This document shows positions 33,611 through 42,407 of a DNA stretch of 49,981 bases, piece after piece (position 1 is the first letter of the stretch; every line of letters begins with the position of its first letter). The stretch spans positions 1 to 49,981 of the forward strand of contig MU405409.1 in NCBI GenBank assembly GCA_022836615.1, read 5' to 3'. The notes beneath the pieces were generated by a model. That model saw only the letters and a list, made by a program, of their open reading frames with translations. It had not been told where the DNA came from and did not search any database. This DNA comes from Annulohypoxylon bovei var. microspora. Its lineage: Eukaryota > Ascomycota > Sordariomycetes > Xylariales > Hypoxylaceae. The translations under genes and the position numbers were made by a program.

Positions 33611-34513
33611 TCACATGAAAAGAGTCTGTCCTCCGTCAACCAGAAGGTCTGCGCCGTTGATATAACTTCCGGCGCGACTTGCAAGCGTCACGATGGCCCC
33701 CGACAGCTCATCCGGCTCACCCATCCTCCCCATTGGATTTCTGCTAGCCCATATCTTTCTGGCGTCGTCTAAGCCGTCGCCTTCATTCAATATAGTGTTC
33801 ATGTATCCCGGGGAAATACTATTTACTCTAATTCCGTACCTCGCCCACTCTGCAGCTAGCGATTTTACCATAGCCACCACCCCGGCTTTAGACACGTTGT
33901 AGGAGACTTGAGGTTGGGGGAAGTTGACCCTGTGTCCCGATATACTGGCTATGAATACCATGCTTCCCCTGATTTCACGCTCTACCATCGTCCGAGCGAC
34001 CGCCCGAGCGACGAGAAAACCGCCAGTTGTGTTCACGTTCATTACGCGATTCCAGTCCTTTGCCGAAAAGCCTAATGCATGTCCACAGGCGACCATTCCG
34101 GCGAAGCTCAGTAGAGTGCTGACACTGCCTAACAGCTTGACTGTCTCGTCAACCGCAGCATTCACTCCGTCTTCATCCGTCACGTCAACCTTCAGAAACC
34201 GAATTTTGGCACCTGGGAAAGCAGACTCCAGCACCTTAACTCTGGCTTGTGCCTCCGTTGGATTCATGTCAAATATCATAAGGCCTTCAAGGCCATGGTC
34301 GAGAAGGGCGTTGCAGGCGGCAAAGCCGAGATCGCCGGCTCCACCGGTGACGATGGCATTACCCGTTATATGAAAACGCTCTTGGGCCCTACTTGTTGCC
34401 GGAATGTCGCGGGGTAAGGGCGGAGGCGCAGCCGATAGTGAGCCCGGAGAACCGTCTCCTAGGGAGATCTGGGGTAGCACCCTTGTTTTGAGATCGGATC
34501 TTTCGGTCGTCAT
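33611..34513 (-). CDS. Classical short-chain dehydrogenase/reductase
   Basis: Intronless 300-aa protein from ATG 34513. Classical SDR marks: TGGAGDLG (residues 56-63) for NAD(P) binding, VDVTD near 109-113, active-site Ser around 190-192 (IASISG), YNVSK with Tyr205 and Lys209, then SPGYMNT and a C-terminal GADLLVDGGQT. The usual NAG motif reads SFAG here. A 45-residue Pro/Ser-rich N-terminal extension precedes the fold. Overall pattern fits polyol/ketose reductases of the sorbose or D-arabinitol dehydrogenase type, with NADP(H) likely, but substrate cannot be read from sequence. Confidence 0.9.
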   Translation of the reverse strand: MTTERSDLKTRVLPQISLGDGSPGSLSAAPPPLPRDIPATSRAQERFHITGNAIVTGGAGDLGFAACNALLDHGLEGLMIFDMNPTEAQARVKVLESAFPGAKIRFLKVDVTDEDGVNAAVDETVKLLGSVSTLLSFAGMVACGHALGFSAKDWNRVMNVNTTGGFLVARAVARTMVEREIRGSMVFIASISGHRVNFPQPQVSYNVSKAGVVAMVKSLAAEWARYGIRVNSISPGYMNTILNEGDGLDDARKIWASRNPMGRMGEPDELSGAIVTLASRAGSYINGADLLVDGGQTLFM

Positions 34514-35983
34514 CTTAGTGTAGGTATCGATGTGATGGCAATAATATAAAGCACGATGAAAAGTTATAGTTCATTCATATCAACAATATGCTGAACCATG
34601 ACCTTTATATTTACGTCAGAGACTGCGGGGTCGGTTCTTAACCGCAAGCTGATTGCGCAGCTCGTAGACTCTCGTGAAGATGGGTCTTCTCCGCTCCGAT
34701 CGTGGCCTTCGAACTTGCGAGATCGGTGGGGGACTTCTATACGTCTTTCCCCGGATGCAGGCTGCTGGCGCGTTCTTATCATCCCACAGCGGTTGCCCAA
34801 TGCCTGTCCACGATCCCGCTAATACCTACAGATCAGTGAAGGAGATCCGGGGACCCGTTTGACCTATTCAGTATTCCCCACGTCCCCAGATCTTGCTCTA
34901 TTATGGGGCCGCGTCAACTGAGTATACAAACACCAAGGTTGGTGTTTTCTCCGTGCTATGTCCTTTCTCTATCTCCTTGTTCGGTTCGGATTACTTTGAT
35001 ACTTGGAATACTTAGTACATATAAAATTCTTCATATACCTATTACTTATTTCATAGATCTCATATTATAGATACCCAATCAAAGAATGCTACGTATCAAA
35101 CACCCTCTCATATTTACATCCGGATTACTAATAGATTGTACGGCAACATACTTCTTAATTAGAAGGCGTATATTATGTGTGTCCTTACCTAGGTATCATC
35201 CTATATTTCTGACGAACCTCGCGATTCATCACGGACCCGAGAAAGGGTATGCTAGTCAACCTCTAGACTACGATACAGGAACCTTTTGGATACTAGAATA
35301 CGTAGATTCAAATCTGCCAGGGAGATGATCTCAAATCATGGCGTTACCTAGTATGACCTAAAGGGGTCCACAGGTCTAGAAGTTGCAGAACGAGAAGTCA
35401 TTCTAACGGCATATCATTTATTAGGGTTCAGATTTTCAAAATACGTATTATGCACTATACGTATTATACATGTATTAATACCGTATAATGATTCACTATA
35501 CGTATAACAGATCGGAAAAACTAGGCGGCCCCATTTATAAGTAGTGGATATGCAATATTTTTAAAACATACCCCCCCAAATACCCACTTAAGAGAACATT
35601 TTCAATTGATCGCAGTCAATTATTTCAACCACTTAAATCAATTCAATCGCATATTAAAAAATAAATAAAATTCAATAAGACAATAATAATCGTATTAAAA
35701 GTAAAATAAACCTTATAATTATATAAATAATAACGTAGTAGTGATGAAAAATCCATTATACCTAATTATACAATTCAAAATACAATTTTGTATGCGTATA
35801 ATGGTATAATGCACGTATTGTATTTAAATACCGTATTTTGAGTCAAAATACGTATTTTGCCGACCCCTATCATTTATAGGGCAGGATGGGTTGGAAATCA
35901 ACGTCATTCATTTTATAAACCTAACTCTAGACCCTAGTCGTCATATCATGCATGTGCTAGACAGTCATCAAGCGGCAGACCCC
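34514..35983. other. Intergenic spacer containing an AT-rich element
   Basis: The left part is the SDR promoter. An 80-codon frame at 35086-35328 has an ATG but no coding character. The right half holds the AT-rich, CGTATA-repeat element described separately (35427-35867). Confidence 0.45.
35427..35867. mobile_element. Possible degenerate transposon / MITE-like insertion
   Basis: An AT-rich block of about 440 bp whose ends carry CAAAATACGTATTATG (35437) and CAAAATACGTATTTTG (ending 35859), 15 of 16 identical as terminal repeats, with many internal CGTATTATAC/TATACGTAT variants. It is bracketed by near-identical TATCATTTATTAGGG (35412-35426) and TATCATTTATAGGG (35868-35881). No coding capacity; composition looks RIP-affected. 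The family cannot be named. Confidence 0.45.
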
Positions 35984-36938
35984 CTACGAACACAAATCAT
36001 CCGCATCACCCCGCCCAGCATCCTTCCCACTCTCGAACGGCGCCACGGGCTCAGCACAAGGACCCTCATTCCAGCCGTTGTAGTACAGATTCATCCAGCT
36101 CCCCGCATCCGTCCCATTCCCGCCCGTCGCCGTAGCATTGCCCGCGCCCCCGACCAGCATCTCGCCGACCTTGCCATTGGGGCACAAGCTCGGCGTCTCC
36201 TCCTCCTCCTGCGCCACGGCCGCGGCCGCGGCCTCGGCGCCCGGGCCGCCGGTGTGGTAGACGGCCTCGCAGTCGCCGCGGCCCCAGGGGTCGAAGCCGC
36301 CGGGCAGGTGCGCGTCGGGGGCCTGCGTGTAGACGGGGACGAAGCGCCAGGCGACGCAGTTGAAGATGGACGCGCACTGCGCGCAGCAGTCGAGCTTGTC
36401 GGACACGGCGCCCACGGTCACGGTCGCGGTCGGCAGGTCCGTGCGCGCGGGCGCGAAGCCCGCCGCGTTGGCCAGCGCCGACGGCGCGCAGAAGTTGGGC
36501 ACCGTGGCCGTGGGGTACGCGCCCGCGATCGAGGTGCACACCGCGGTCGCCGAGGTGCCGGAGGGAGAGTCCACGGCCTCGGCTTGGACGCCGGTGGCCT
36601 CGGCGGCGGCGGCTTCGCCGCCAGGGACGGACCGCGTTGGCACGGTGATGGCGGTGGGCGGCGAGGCGTAGGATAGGGGCGTCTGGTGCGCGCCCAGGGT
36701 GGTCAGCGGTGTGAGCGTTAGCGGGTGCGCGTATCCCGTGATGGTTGAGACTGCGGCGGCGGTCTGTGCAAAGGGTTAGTAATCGTACGAAAATAAATAC
36801 AAAAAGGGTAGAATTTCTAGTTCTATTTACCTCGGTGGTCTGTCGAGCTTCGACGGGTTTGGCTAAAGCTACACCAAAGCTGGAGATGCCCACGAGAAGC
36901 GAGAAGCCCGCCTCGGGCGAGAGAAGTTGAGGTAGCAT
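35984..36938 (-). CDS. Secreted Cys-containing protein (PAN/apple-like region)
   Basis: Two exons, complement(join(35984..36763,36831..36938)), 295 aa; the 67-nt intron (donor GTAAAT, acceptor GCACAG) is phase 0. Start ATG 36938 begins a signal-peptide-like leader (LLVGISSFGVALA then KPVEARQ). An Ala/Thr/Pro-rich linker (TAAAVSTITGYAHPLTLTPL) follows, then a Cys-bearing domain: AVCTSIAG, PNFCAPSAL, LDCCAQCASIFNCVAWRFVPVY, GDCEAVYHTGG and later SLCPNG, GPCAEP and a final DLCS. The CCxxC...FNCxAW core resembles PAN/apple-type folds, used for binding sugars or proteins; this is an inference. GC is high here. Function otherwise unknown. Confidence 0.7.
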
Positions 36939-38717
36939 CGTGGAGGATGTTATGTTACAGCCGAAGTAGTCTAAAGATTCAAAGACGAGATGACGTGTCT
37001 TATATCCCGAAAACTCGACCTTTTATATGTGAGACTGTTTAGATTGCTGTGCGATGTTTGCCGTCTAGCGTTTGCACAGATAGATGAGCACCCAGGTAGA
37101 TGGGTTTGGCGATGGGAGATGAACGGTGGGATTTACCCTGACTGTCCAGTGCGGAAAAAGAATTATTGGAAAAGTAAATGGAGGGACAAGTTTACCAAGT
37201 GAATGGAAACACGTCTTGCCTTATGAGTACCTAAGGCGGTGAAGTCTCTACCCTCTTCCTACTATTCATCTGCAGAGGGGCAAACACGACTGGTGAGCGA
37301 AGTTCGGATAGTGAATGGTGGATGATGATGCGTGTGAAGTCGAAGTGGCAAGCAATCAATGGATCCTAGATATCATCCCATCCGTTTCCCGGCACCTAAG
37401 AAAAGTCCCCGCAACGCTTAGATCAGATGCTGCCAGTGATGTGATGCGTACCTCAGGTAGGTGTAGGTGACAGGTGTAATAAAGCACTTTTAAAGGTACT
37501 AAGGTGATATCCCATTAAGATATATAAGGTGGTAGAGAGTTAATGGGCTGAATAGGGTTCCTACCCAAGTTGGTGTTCAATTGCTACATCAGATATTATT
37601 AGAGGACCGGGTTCGAGATCCCCATGCCGAGATCAACACCAGCAACGAGATCTCATTTCCCTATGGAGATGTAGGAAACGCTGGAAACGTTGGTACTTTG
37701 CACCTCATTGCCCTACCTACTTGCCCTACTTGCACCTACGGGTCGTCGAACTATCCCGGGGGGCCATGTTACGTTTATGGCAGGTATTCCTACGGTGGGA
37801 AAATTATGCGTAGAATGGTGAAGGATTATTCGCTTGAAGCTATGAAGATCGTCATCTTTGGATTTGCTACTTGGCTGCTTGGATTCCTAACTGGGTATAC
37901 ATCTAGAACAAGTGGTTTCAGATGGTTAGTGGTGCATGATGAGAAGGGAACGATGGGAATTAGAAGGACAAGGGGAAACGAGGGAGAGACAAGGGGGATA
38001 AAATGATGCGGAGGATCTTCCGTCAAGGTCACAACGGGCTACTCTCGGTTACATCCCAGACGTCACTGAATATATTTTCATTCAAAAAGAAGCTCTAAAA
38101 TCCATGTACGGTGCTCATCATATGTACGATGATTTCAAGTAATTCATCATGTCAAACCGACGTCTTGGTAAGTTATGAAGGATTTAGATTTAAACAACCA
38201 TGGGCATGAATGGGATTAAATACTATGTATGCAGTATATGTAGTAGGTACGTAATTGGTTTAGGGGCAATTGAGTTTGGCTTGGCGGTGACAGACCAATC
38301 AGATCTCTTTCATAATGCATGTCTCTCACCTCGGCACATGCTAAGTCCCCATGACCTAAGGTACCCCTGTAAGCCCATCTGGTATCGATAACTAAATGTT
38401 TATCGATATGACTTTGACCAGCTGAAGCTTGTCTGGGTCTCGTTGGCACGCATCTCCCACGCATCCTGATTCTTGACTGAACACTATCATTGTAAGCAGT
38501 AACTACTGGATATCATAAAGTCAACACGATACTGGTTTTTTGCGCTTTATTGTTTTTGAACTTCTCTAGTTTCTATTAATATTTCAAAGTTCAAAGACTA
38601 AAGCTCTCACCTCTATTTGTATCGTTCGTTTCCAAGATGCAACAGAGGAAGATCACCCAACTCTAGATATCCAAATATCCATCCTACAATAGAGTGTGTC
38701 CATACAAAGACGACAAC
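36939..38717. other. Divergent promoter region / spacer
   Basis: Between the divergent secreted-protein and ATG28 genes. It contains a possible small membrane protein (37806-38006) and a B-box-like word GGTTCGAGATCCCC near 37609 without tRNA-like pairing. Otherwise nothing supported. Confidence 0.4.
37806..38006 (+). CDS. Possible 66-aa small membrane protein
   Basis: From ATG 37806 the frame reads MRRMVKDYSLEAMKIVIFG with one hydrophobic segment (IVIFGFATWLLGFLTGY) and a basic tail (TMGIRRTRGNEGETRG). The frame stays open 75 codons further upstream but without ATG, so this could also be the last exon of a spliced gene. No homology recognised. Confidence 0.25.
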   Translation: MRRMVKDYSLEAMKIVIFGFATWLLGFLTGYTSRTSGFRWLVVHDEKGTMGIRRTRGNEGETRGIK

Positions 38718-40847
38718 ATGAGTTTTGGAGCTTCCGTCCTCTCCAAACTACGACTTGGCGAAGGTGGCATGTCTACCCTCCTCCCTCTACATACCTCCCC
38801 ACCACCGCATCCGTTGGAAGAACACGATCTTGCCGAACTCTCTCCCAGAGCCGACGACGCGCTTCTCTCGCCAGCTTTCTCCCGTGATTCGACCCCTGAC
38901 GGCGACGGCACCGATCCGCGAAAGAATGGCCGTAACTCTACACGCTCCAAGGGCAAAGGCAAAGCTATCGCCTTCGCCTACCAGGACCGGCCGATGTATG
39001 CGAGATCCAGAACCCCCACCACCGGGGACGACTATAGTGTAGCAACAGGCGGAAGCCAGAAGGATCTCGAAGTGCCGCCTGGAATTTGGCGGCCGAAGAT
39101 CCGTCCCGAACAACGCGATACAAACAACTATACTACTACCGGCACCCCAGCGTCTTTTGTCGAAAGTATATTTCTGGGTCGAGCTGGCCGAGCCGACCGA
39201 TCTTCAGACCGCATCATACGCTCCGAAGTTGACAATACGTTCAAGTTTATGCAAAGACGCGAACGTCAGATGCAGAAGGAGCTTCAGAAGTTGCTAGACG
39301 CCCAAGGCGCCGCGTTAGAGCGGGATCTCAACGGAGAGGATCTGGGGAAGGCTTCGTCCGAGGGCAGCAGCAAGCGAGGACTGTCCCCGGACTCTGCGAC
39401 ATCAACCGTACAGTTAAAGCCAACTGGGGGACCCGTCGTGCCAGTCCGCCAACCCAAAAGAAAACCCCTCTCCAAACGACAGGCTCGTAACGGTATAGCA
39501 CGCTCTGTCACCATGCTAGCCGACCTGAAAAACGAAGAGGACGCGTATATCGCCGCAGCATTAGCCGATCGCAAAACAGCCATCTCCAAACTGCGTAACC
39601 TGTCGTCTCAGCGAAAATCCATCACGGCCGAGATGACTGCCTTAGAGGAAGACAACGACCTGCCGATCCGATCCGAAATAGCAGAAATGGAGCACCAGCA
39701 CCGCGCAGTTTCCGCTAATATCGAAACGCTAGAGGAGAAGCTCCGAGTATTGAAGAGAAGTAAGGTCGACATAGAACGTAGGCTAGAAGAGGCGAAGAGC
39801 ACTCGCGATTCCAGCCTCAGCGGCTACCGGGGTGCGCTAAAGCAGTGCGACCAAGGAATCGCAAATCTCATGAAGCACCCCGGCATACAAGTGTTAGAAG
39901 TCGAGGACCTGAAAGAGCAAGGGGGCGGGGACTTCGCCGCGCTTATGTCTAAGCACATGTCCGGCGTCGAGTTCCTGTCGCTACGCCCAGAAAGGCGAAC
40001 AACTGAAATGGCGAAGGACTGGTGGGAAGGCGAAGTCGCGATTCTCGAGCAGCGCAAGGCGGCCGTTGATAAGGAGCGCATTGCCCTAGAAGAAGGCAAC
40101 GAGATATGGCAGCAAGTGCTCACCCTTCTCGTCGACTTCGAGACCCGGTTGAATGAGTCGCTGCAAGTCGTCATGAAACAGCGCGATTTTGAACCAAGCA
40201 ACCCGGACGCCATCCTACGGGACCAATACAAGGCTCTCCAGAACACACTACGCGAACTCCAGAAGCTGCAGGACTACGTCGAGGACCAGGGATGGAACCT
40301 CCTGATCGCGGCTATCGGTGCCGAGCTCGCGCATTTCATCAGCGTCAAGGATTTCCTGGCGGGCGTCATCCGCAGCTCCGGGTACGACGATGGGACGCTC
40401 ACGCCGGTCACGCCCGACGGCACCGACCTCGTCGACGTACGCGAGAACGGGCCACTGAATGCAAACACGGAAGCGTGCGCGAAGTCGCCGGAAGAAGACG
40501 AAGAAGAGCTGAGCCGCAGCGTGGTCCGGCGCTGGGACGGCATCGACGGGCAGCAGCAGCAGATAACGCGCGGCAGCAACAGCCCGCCGGCCAACCTCGG
40601 CGGCGCGCAGCAGCACCGCGACGAAAGCGATAACGAGGTGCCGCCCGGGCTGTTCAGCGAGGTGCACCACAACCACGAGAGCGAGGACGAGAGCCACAAC
40701 GACATCCCCGTCGAGTTCCTGTCCATGCACAGCCCCCCGCGCGCCCGGGACGCGCACCTGCGGAGGGCGAGCAGCGAGACGGATAACGCGGTGCCGCCGG
40801 ACTTGCTGGCCGAGGCCCGGCAGGACGACGATGAATCTGTCGATTAG
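38718..40847 (+). CDS. ATG28: Autophagy-related protein 28 (ATG28-like coiled-coil protein)
   Basis: Single-exon 709-aa protein. I use ATG 38718 (MSFGASVLSKLRLGEGG); the eight codons upstream begin with GTG only. Order of regions: disordered Ser/Pro N-terminus, conserved block SFVESIFLGRAGRADRSSD, basic helix (KFMQRRERQMQKELQKLLD), KRKPLSKRQARNGIARS, long coiled coil about residues 255-375, second coiled coil rich in Glu/Lys/Leu (about 400-525), a Trp-containing helix (YVEDQGWNLLIAAIGAELAHF), then a GC-rich acidic tail with repeated VPPGLFSEV / VPPDLLAEA motifs. This layout matches filamentous-fungal ATG28, whose Pichia counterpart is needed for pexophagy. The name rests on pattern recognition, so moderate certainty. 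Confidence 0.72.
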   Translation: MSFGASVLSKLRLGEGGMSTLLPLHTSPPPHPLEEHDLAELSPRADDALLSPAFSRDSTPDGDGTDPRKNGRNSTRSKGKGKAIAFAYQDRPMYARSRTPTTGDDYSVATGGSQKDLEVPPGIWRPKIRPEQRDTNNYTTTGTPASFVESIFLGRAGRADRSSDRIIRSEVDNTFKFMQRRERQMQKELQKLLDAQGAALERDLNGEDLGKASSEGSSKRGLSPDSATSTVQLKPTGGPVVPVRQPKRKPLSKRQARNGIARSVTMLADLKNEEDAYIAAALADRKTAISKLRNLSSQRKSITAEMTALEEDNDLPIRSEIAEMEHQHRAVSANIETLEEKLRVLKRSKVDIERRLEEAKSTRDSSLSGYRGALKQCDQGIANLMKHPGIQVLEVEDLKEQGGGDFAALMSKHMSGVEFLSLRPERRTTEMAKDWWEGEVAILEQRKAAVDKERIALEEGNEIWQQVLTLLVDFETRLNESLQVVMKQRDFEPSNPDAILRDQYKALQNTLRELQKLQDYVEDQGWNLLIAAIGAELAHFISVKDFLAGVIRSSGYDDGTLTPVTPDGTDLVDVRENGPLNANTEACAKSPEEDEEELSRSVVRRWDGIDGQQQQITRGSNSPPANLGGAQQHRDESDNEVPPGLFSEVHHNHESEDESHNDIPVEFLSMHSPPRARDAHLRRASSETDNAVPPDLLAEARQDDDESVD

Positions 40848-41711
40848 GTTATCAGACAGCTCTGTAAACACATGTAGGCAGAGGGGCGCGTGGATATTTT
40901 AGTCAGGTGGTGTTGGAAGCGATTTGGGCCGCGGGGCTTAGCGAAGTGCTTGATTAGAAGACTTGGTATACGAGGGTAGTATCACAGGACGGGCCATGAC
41001 TGGATGTAATGGAGTTTGGGGTTGCTACGGATACCATAGAGATTTTGTCATGACGGTCGCGTACGTACTTGCGTAAGGTGTTGTGAGGGATAGCCATTAT
41101 ACATTTATGAACAATCAATTCCAACACGAATACTCGTATCCATATTTCTCCCGCGGGACTACAGACTGCGGGGTGATCACTTAGGCGAATAATGCAAGCA
41201 CGATAGTATTCACCTATTAACAAATCATATATACGAAAAAAACCACGATATTCTCATGATAGGAGTATTTCCTCTATTCTCGTGCAATGCGGCAGCGGCA
41301 ACTGCCAGCCTACATACAAGCAATAAAGTGAAAGGGGTGGTTTTTTTTTTCGTTCCTTCGTCTATCGTAGTAGTAAGAAATTCATCAAATGGATATATGA
41401 CCCAGCAGTAACGCCTCTTCGTGACGGGGAGAAAAAGAAATCAAATCCAACGCGGATGATATGAGGAGGCAACCAGCCAACTCCTTCGTCTCCTTCCTAA
41501 CAGCGTGTCCTCCCGACGTGCTGCAGGCGGTTATGGGAGTATGGGGACAGCGGTGCTAGGTCGAATGTGGAATAGCGTAGGGCCTAGTTCGCTTCGACGT
41601 AGGCGGTGATGGCGATGACGGTCATGATCGAGCGGCCTGGGATAGGTCTCCCGCCATCGAGTACCATATATATCCCCGACTGTCTTGCTCATCCGAAATC
41701 TGTCGCGACAA
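40848..41711. other. Spacer between convergent ATG28 and ATG44 genes
   Basis: 3' regions of both autophagy genes. No ORF with coding character. One arm of an inverted repeat spanning the ATG44 stop codon lies at 41697-41708. Confidence 0.4.
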
Positions 41712-42407
41712 TTATCGAGACCGCTGGAACCAGCCGCTTGATCCTGCTATCGCGACAGATTGATCCATCACCCACTCGCCGACTCCGAGGTACTTGTCTA
41801 TCCACTTGTTGGCCTCTTTGTCAGTGCCGACGGTTACGCGCTCCGTGTTGAAACTAGGGGTTTAAATTCATGTCAGCCTCTCGCTTTGACCTGGCAAGCT
41901 GGCCTCTCTCCAGCCCCTTTTTCTGTCTTTGGTACGTCCCCACCGCAATCATATCCCTGACTAGGCTATGCAGCGAAACGAGAGGGAGGCGAGCACTCAC
42001 GTCAGACCGGTTGACCGCCTCATGCCGGCGAGAATAGTCGAGACTGAGGACGAGCTTGTTAGTCGCGATGACAGGACAGAACTTGTTAACATCGTTAGGG
42101 GGATCGCATACTGAGAACCGCATCCACGGCGTAGTGAGTGAGTCGTCCGAGCTTTCCCCATAGGCCAAATGTCAGCAAGTTGAGGAACTGTTTCAGAGAA
42201 GGTACACCGATCAGAGTTCAGCGTCGTCTAAAGGAGATAATAGAGAGATAGAGAGATTCCTCTCCGATGAAACGAGACTTCGCTTCCTCCAGAGAGCGAT
42301 CTAGCGATCTGGCGACTAGCACTCTAGCAGAAGGGGAGGTGAGGTCGGGGAAGAGGAAGAGGAAGAGGAAGGGGAAGGGGATTATGCGCGCAACAACATA
42401 CCACCAT
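41712..42407 (-). CDS. ATG44: Mitofissin (DUF1748 family, ATG44-like)
   Basis: Four small exons, complement(join(41712..41853,42001..42043,42112..42151,42402..42407)), 76 aa. ATGGTG plus donor GTATGT forms exon 1; introns of 250, 68 and 147 nt have donors GTATGT, GTATGC and GTGAGT and acceptors GAAAG, CTCAG and CCTAG. The spliced frame gives MVLGRLTHYAVDAVL, ILAGMRRSTGL, DKYLGVGEWVMDQS and ends GWFQRSR. This is the DUF1748 family; yeast and fission-yeast members (Atg44/mitofissin, about 73 aa) lie in the mitochondrial intermembrane space and drive the fission needed for mitophagy. An alternative exon-2 acceptor 36 nt upstream keeps frame and would add 12 residues. Convergent with ATG28. Confidence 0.88.

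Noticed and set aside
35086..35328. 80-codon frame with ATG and a hydrophobic stretch
   Set aside because: Random-looking composition, no splice or family support.
35891..36676. 261-codon plus-strand frame, Arg/His/Gly-rich
   Set aside because: Shadow of the GC-rich secreted-protein gene on the other strand.
37580..37660. tRNA or tRNA-derived SINE suggested by GGTTCGAGATCCCC and the nearby GGTGTT...AACACC pairing
   Set aside because: The T-stem does not pair, the spacing to the acceptor-like end is too long, and no anticodon arm is visible.
41854..42168. 104-codon minus-strand frame reading through ATG44 introns
   Set aside because: It has no ATG start, and splice sites plus family match show that part of it is intron.
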